From Bacillota bacterium (GTDB taxonomy: Bacteria > Bacillota_E > Sulfobacillia > Sulfobacillales > Sulfobacillaceae): 5,522 nt of DNA. The notes below the pieces were generated by a model, which saw only the letters and a list, made by a program, of their open reading frames with translations, was not told the DNA's origin and did not search any database. The stretch covers positions 1 to 5,522 of the forward strand of contig JAKAAL010000350.1 of NCBI GenBank assembly GCA_021802375.1. The letters run 5' to 3'. Each line of letters begins with the position of its first letter. Positions within the stretch are counted from its first letter, which is position 1. Shown piece after piece: positions 4,512 to 5,522 of the stretch. Position numbers and translations under genes: made by a program.

Positions 4512-5016
4512 CGGCAGAGCGGGCGGAATGTGGGAGCAACGGCGCTTCGGACCGCGCTTCTTCCAGCGCGAGTCGCGTATTTTCTTGGGCTAATAATAAC
4601 GCCTGGGCATTTTTCGCTTCCACCTGTTGGATACGCATTTGTTCGTTAGCGAGGCGCATTCGTTCATTGGCCAGAAGGTCTTGGACATTTTGCGTTAATT
4701 GCGCGACCAGCGTTTCCCAATGGATCGGAGCGGACATGGAGACGGACCCTTCTTTCGGTGAGAGTACGGAAGGAAACGGGGTTAGGTCAGGGTCATTCGA
4801 CGCAGATGGATGGTCCTCGATAAGAGCCGTCACGGGAATCGTCAGCGCGGCGGCAATCGCCTGAAGCGCATACAGCCGAGGCTCCCGGTCTTCCCCGCTT
4901 TCATAGCGGGTAATCGTGCCGGCCGCAAGATTGGCGGCACGCGCCAGTTGTTTTTGCGTTAACCCGCGCTGCTCGCGGTAATAGCGGATGCGGAAACCGA
5001 TTTCGGGCTTATCCAT
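4474..5016 (-). CDS. XRE-family phage repressor (CI-like) with C-terminal coiled coil, no S24 domain
   Basis: This 180-aa protein is predicted to repress the lytic promoter. Residues 7-62 form an XRE/HTH_3 domain. Helix 2 is about 21-27 (Q-K-Q-L-A-R-A) and recognition helix 3 about 32-39 (A-G-T-I-T-R-Y-E), followed by the R-Y-E-S-G-E signature and P-x-L-Y-A-L-Q-A-I-A. A Pro/Ser-rich linker (68-95) joins a long helix (about 101-157) with L-A-N-E-R-M-R and L-A-N-E-Q-M-R as near-heptad repeats, a probable oligomerising coiled coil. The tail is Pro/Glu-rich. The S24 (LexA-like) Ser-Lys protease is absent. The frame opens further upstream (to 5217), but GGGAGG at 5028-5033, 11 nt before ATG 5016, and the promoter at 5041-5069 fix the short start. 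Its divergence from the Cro-like gene marks the immunity switch. Confidence 0.88.
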   Translation of the reverse strand: MDKPEIGFRIRYYREQRGLTQKQLARAANLAAGTITRYESGEDREPRLYALQAIAAALTIPVTALIEDHPSASNDPDLTPFPSVLSPKEGSVSMSAPIHWETLVAQLTQNVQDLLANERMRLANEQMRIQQVEAKNAQALLLAQENTRLALEEARSEAPLLPHSARSADEPEPDQPHAQA

Positions 5017-5040
5017 TTGGCAACATTCCTCCCACATCTG

Positions 5041-5069
5041 AGTATAAAACCCTCCATTGGGACAATCAA
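5041..5069 (-). promoter_or_regulatory. Promoter of the repressor operon
   Basis: On the - strand, TTGATT (5064-5069) and TATACT (5041-5046) are 17 bp apart. The predicted start at about 5034 gives a leader of only some 18 nt, so the GGGAGG site sits at the very 5' end of the message. This excludes the longer open frame as the real start. Confidence 0.68.
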
Positions 5070-5072
5070 GAA

Positions 5073-5135
5073 AAGTGATCAAAGTGTGAATGCGCTCTTG
5101 ACTGTGCGCCGAAGTGTGATATAATAACCACACAT
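5073..5135. promoter_or_regulatory. Candidate operator array between repressor and Cro-like gene
   Basis: AAGTGTGA is repeated exactly at 5082-5089 and 5112-5119, 30 bp apart. A related AAGTGATC lies at 5073-5080, and the inverted ATGTGTGG is read from 5135 to 5128. GTGTG (5114-5118) and CACAC (5129-5133) form an inverted repeat across the -10 box of the Cro-side promoter. Repeats of one half-site between divergent immunity genes are typical of CI/Cro operators; which protein binds which site is not known. Confidence 0.55.
5098..5125 (+). promoter_or_regulatory. Strong early (Cro-side) promoter
   Basis: TTGACT (5098-5103) and a perfect TATAAT (5120-5125) are 16 bp apart, with an extended TG one base before the -10 box. 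The predicted start is at about 5132. It faces away from the repressor promoter, and the repeated half-sites overlap it, as expected for the lytic promoter. Confidence 0.88.
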
Positions 5136-5158
5136 CGGAGACGCAATGTAACCGATGT
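5132..5158 (+). promoter_or_regulatory. Inverted repeat in the leader of the Cro-like gene
   Basis: ACATCGG (5132-5138) and CCGATGT (5152-5158) are perfect 7-bp arms around a 13-nt centre, placed at the predicted 5' end of the transcript. It may be a further operator or a 5' hairpin that protects the message. It ends 12 nt before the ribosome binding site and is not followed by a T-run. Confidence 0.4.
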
Positions 5159-5182
5159 ATGTACAAGAAAGGAAGGCTTTTT

Positions 5183-5470
5183 ATGCCGATTCGCATGACC
5201 ATGAAACTTCGACGCATAAGTCTAGGGTTGACGCAGGCTCAAGTTGCCGCCCAACTCGGCGTAGCCACCGCGACGGTGCATCGGTGGGAAACCGGCCAAC
5301 GCACCCCTGGAATTCGGCAAGCTATGCGCTTGGCGCAGCTGTTGGATTATCCAGTGACCGAATTGTTTCCGCTCACCGATCCACAGCCCTCTTTATTGAC
5401 CTCTTTATTGACCATACTGCAAGACCCCCCCGATGGATTATCTGTCGGTGGGAAAAGAAAGGATGGGTAA
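5183..5470 (+). CDS. Cro-like XRE-family regulator (95 aa)
   Basis: This small DNA-binding protein probably antagonises the repressor. The helix-turn-helix spans about residues 5-62, with helix 2 T-Q-A-Q-V-A-A-Q-L, turn G-V and recognition helix T-A-T-V-H-R-W-E (29-36), then T-G-Q-R-T-P and a closing helix R-L-A-Q-L-L-D-Y. The last 33 residues are a short tail with a duplicated S-L-L-T and a basic end. GGAAGG at 5171-5176 with a 6-nt gap sets ATG 5183; the frame could extend to 5159, but that start lacks a ribosome binding site. It is the first gene after the strong early promoter, divergent from the repressor. The next gene starts 1 nt after its stop. Confidence 0.87.
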   Translation: MPIRMTMKLRRISLGLTQAQVAAQLGVATATVHRWETGQRTPGIRQAMRLAQLLDYPVTELFPLTDPQPSLLTSLLTILQDPPDGLSVGGKRKDG

Positions 5471-5471
5471 C

Positions 5472-5522
5472 ATGACCGATCAGAAAATCGTCCCCTTGCG
5501 CCACCCCACCCGCTCACCCGCT
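5472..5522 (+). CDS. Start of the next early gene, 3' truncated
   Basis: ATG 5472 follows the Cro-like stop by 1 nt and is preceded by AGAAAGGA at 5455-5462 with a 9-nt gap. Seventeen codons are open to the window edge (M-T-D-Q-K-I-V-P-L-R-H-P). The placement suggests a co-transcribed early phage gene such as a second regulator or antirepressor, but too little is visible to name it. Confidence 0.6.
   Translation, partial: MTDQKIVPLRHPTRSPA

Larger units (their letters stand above)
1..5522. mobile_element. Temperate phage genome segment (lysis - att - integration - immunity)
   Basis: The whole window is accounted for by phage-type modules. Lysin and holin are on the + strand, followed by an opposite-strand accessory cassette, an attachment region, integrase and repressor on the - strand, and a divergent Cro-like gene. 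This is the classical map order of temperate phages of Gram-positive bacteria in circular form. No structural (capsid or tail) gene is visible apart from the possible tail-associated peptidase end at the left edge. An integrative element that borrowed phage modules cannot be excluded, but the lysis pair argues for a phage. Confidence 0.82.

Noticed and set aside
5017..5217. N-terminal extension of the repressor to 5217
   Set aside because: It would cross both promoters and the operator repeats and lacks a ribosome binding site. GGGAGG before 5016 and the promoter position support the short form.
5155..5475. 106-aa + strand ORF overlapping the Cro-like gene
   Set aside because: It is in another frame over a clear helix-turn-helix gene, and its start lies before the ribosome binding site used by that gene.

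Overview
The window reads as a segment of a temperate phage (or very phage-like element) of a Gram-positive, Bacillota-type host with moderately high G+C. The basis is the near-universal AGGAGG-type ribosome binding sites, sigma-A-like promoters, an LLH-type holin and GH25 lysin pair, and a Bacillus-like 3' end of tmRNA used as attachment core. A Sulfobacillus- or Alicyclobacillus-like host is a guess; the genus cannot be fixed from the sequence.

Layout, left to right. (1) Positions 1-1429, + strand: the last 40 codons of a papain-like (C1) cysteine peptidase, a GH25 muramidase endolysin and an LLH-type holin, closed by a strong, probably bidirectional hairpin terminator. (2) Positions 1463-2630, - strand: a more AT-rich cassette of small genes with its own promoter and palindromes. 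The order is a 105-aa unknown, a 55-aa ribbon-helix-helix protein, a 98-aa unknown, a 17-aa micro-ORF and an 81-aa acidic unknown. Each has its own AGGAGG site and the last four are linked by ATGA stop/start overlaps. It resembles a 'moron' (accessory lysogeny cassette). (3) Positions 2637-2950, no genes: an attachment region. It holds the 3' end of ssrA (or, less likely, a tRNA) with a terminator hairpin, flanked on both sides by tandem TTTGGCCCC-type motifs repeated once per helical turn, plus a symmetric GCGTCA array. (4) Positions 2951-5016, - strand: a tyrosine integrase with a complete catalytic set, an unrecognised ~121-129-aa protein and a repressor with an XRE helix-turn-helix and a long coiled coil. 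(5) Positions 5017-5182: a divergent promoter/operator switch. (6) Positions 5183-5522, + strand: a Cro-like protein and the first 17 codons of the next early gene.

The order lysis - accessory cassette - att - int - repressor | cro - early genes is that of an unintegrated (circular) temperate phage of Gram-positive bacteria. In a prophage, lysis and int genes lie at opposite ends. Putative arm motifs occur on both sides of the core, and no complete ssrA is present. I therefore infer that this is attP (or a tandem-prophage junction) rather than attL or attR. The repressor has no S24 autoprotease domain, so its induction route is not the classical RecA-stimulated cleavage. The least described parts are the coupled small-gene cassette and the symmetric repeat array in the attachment region.
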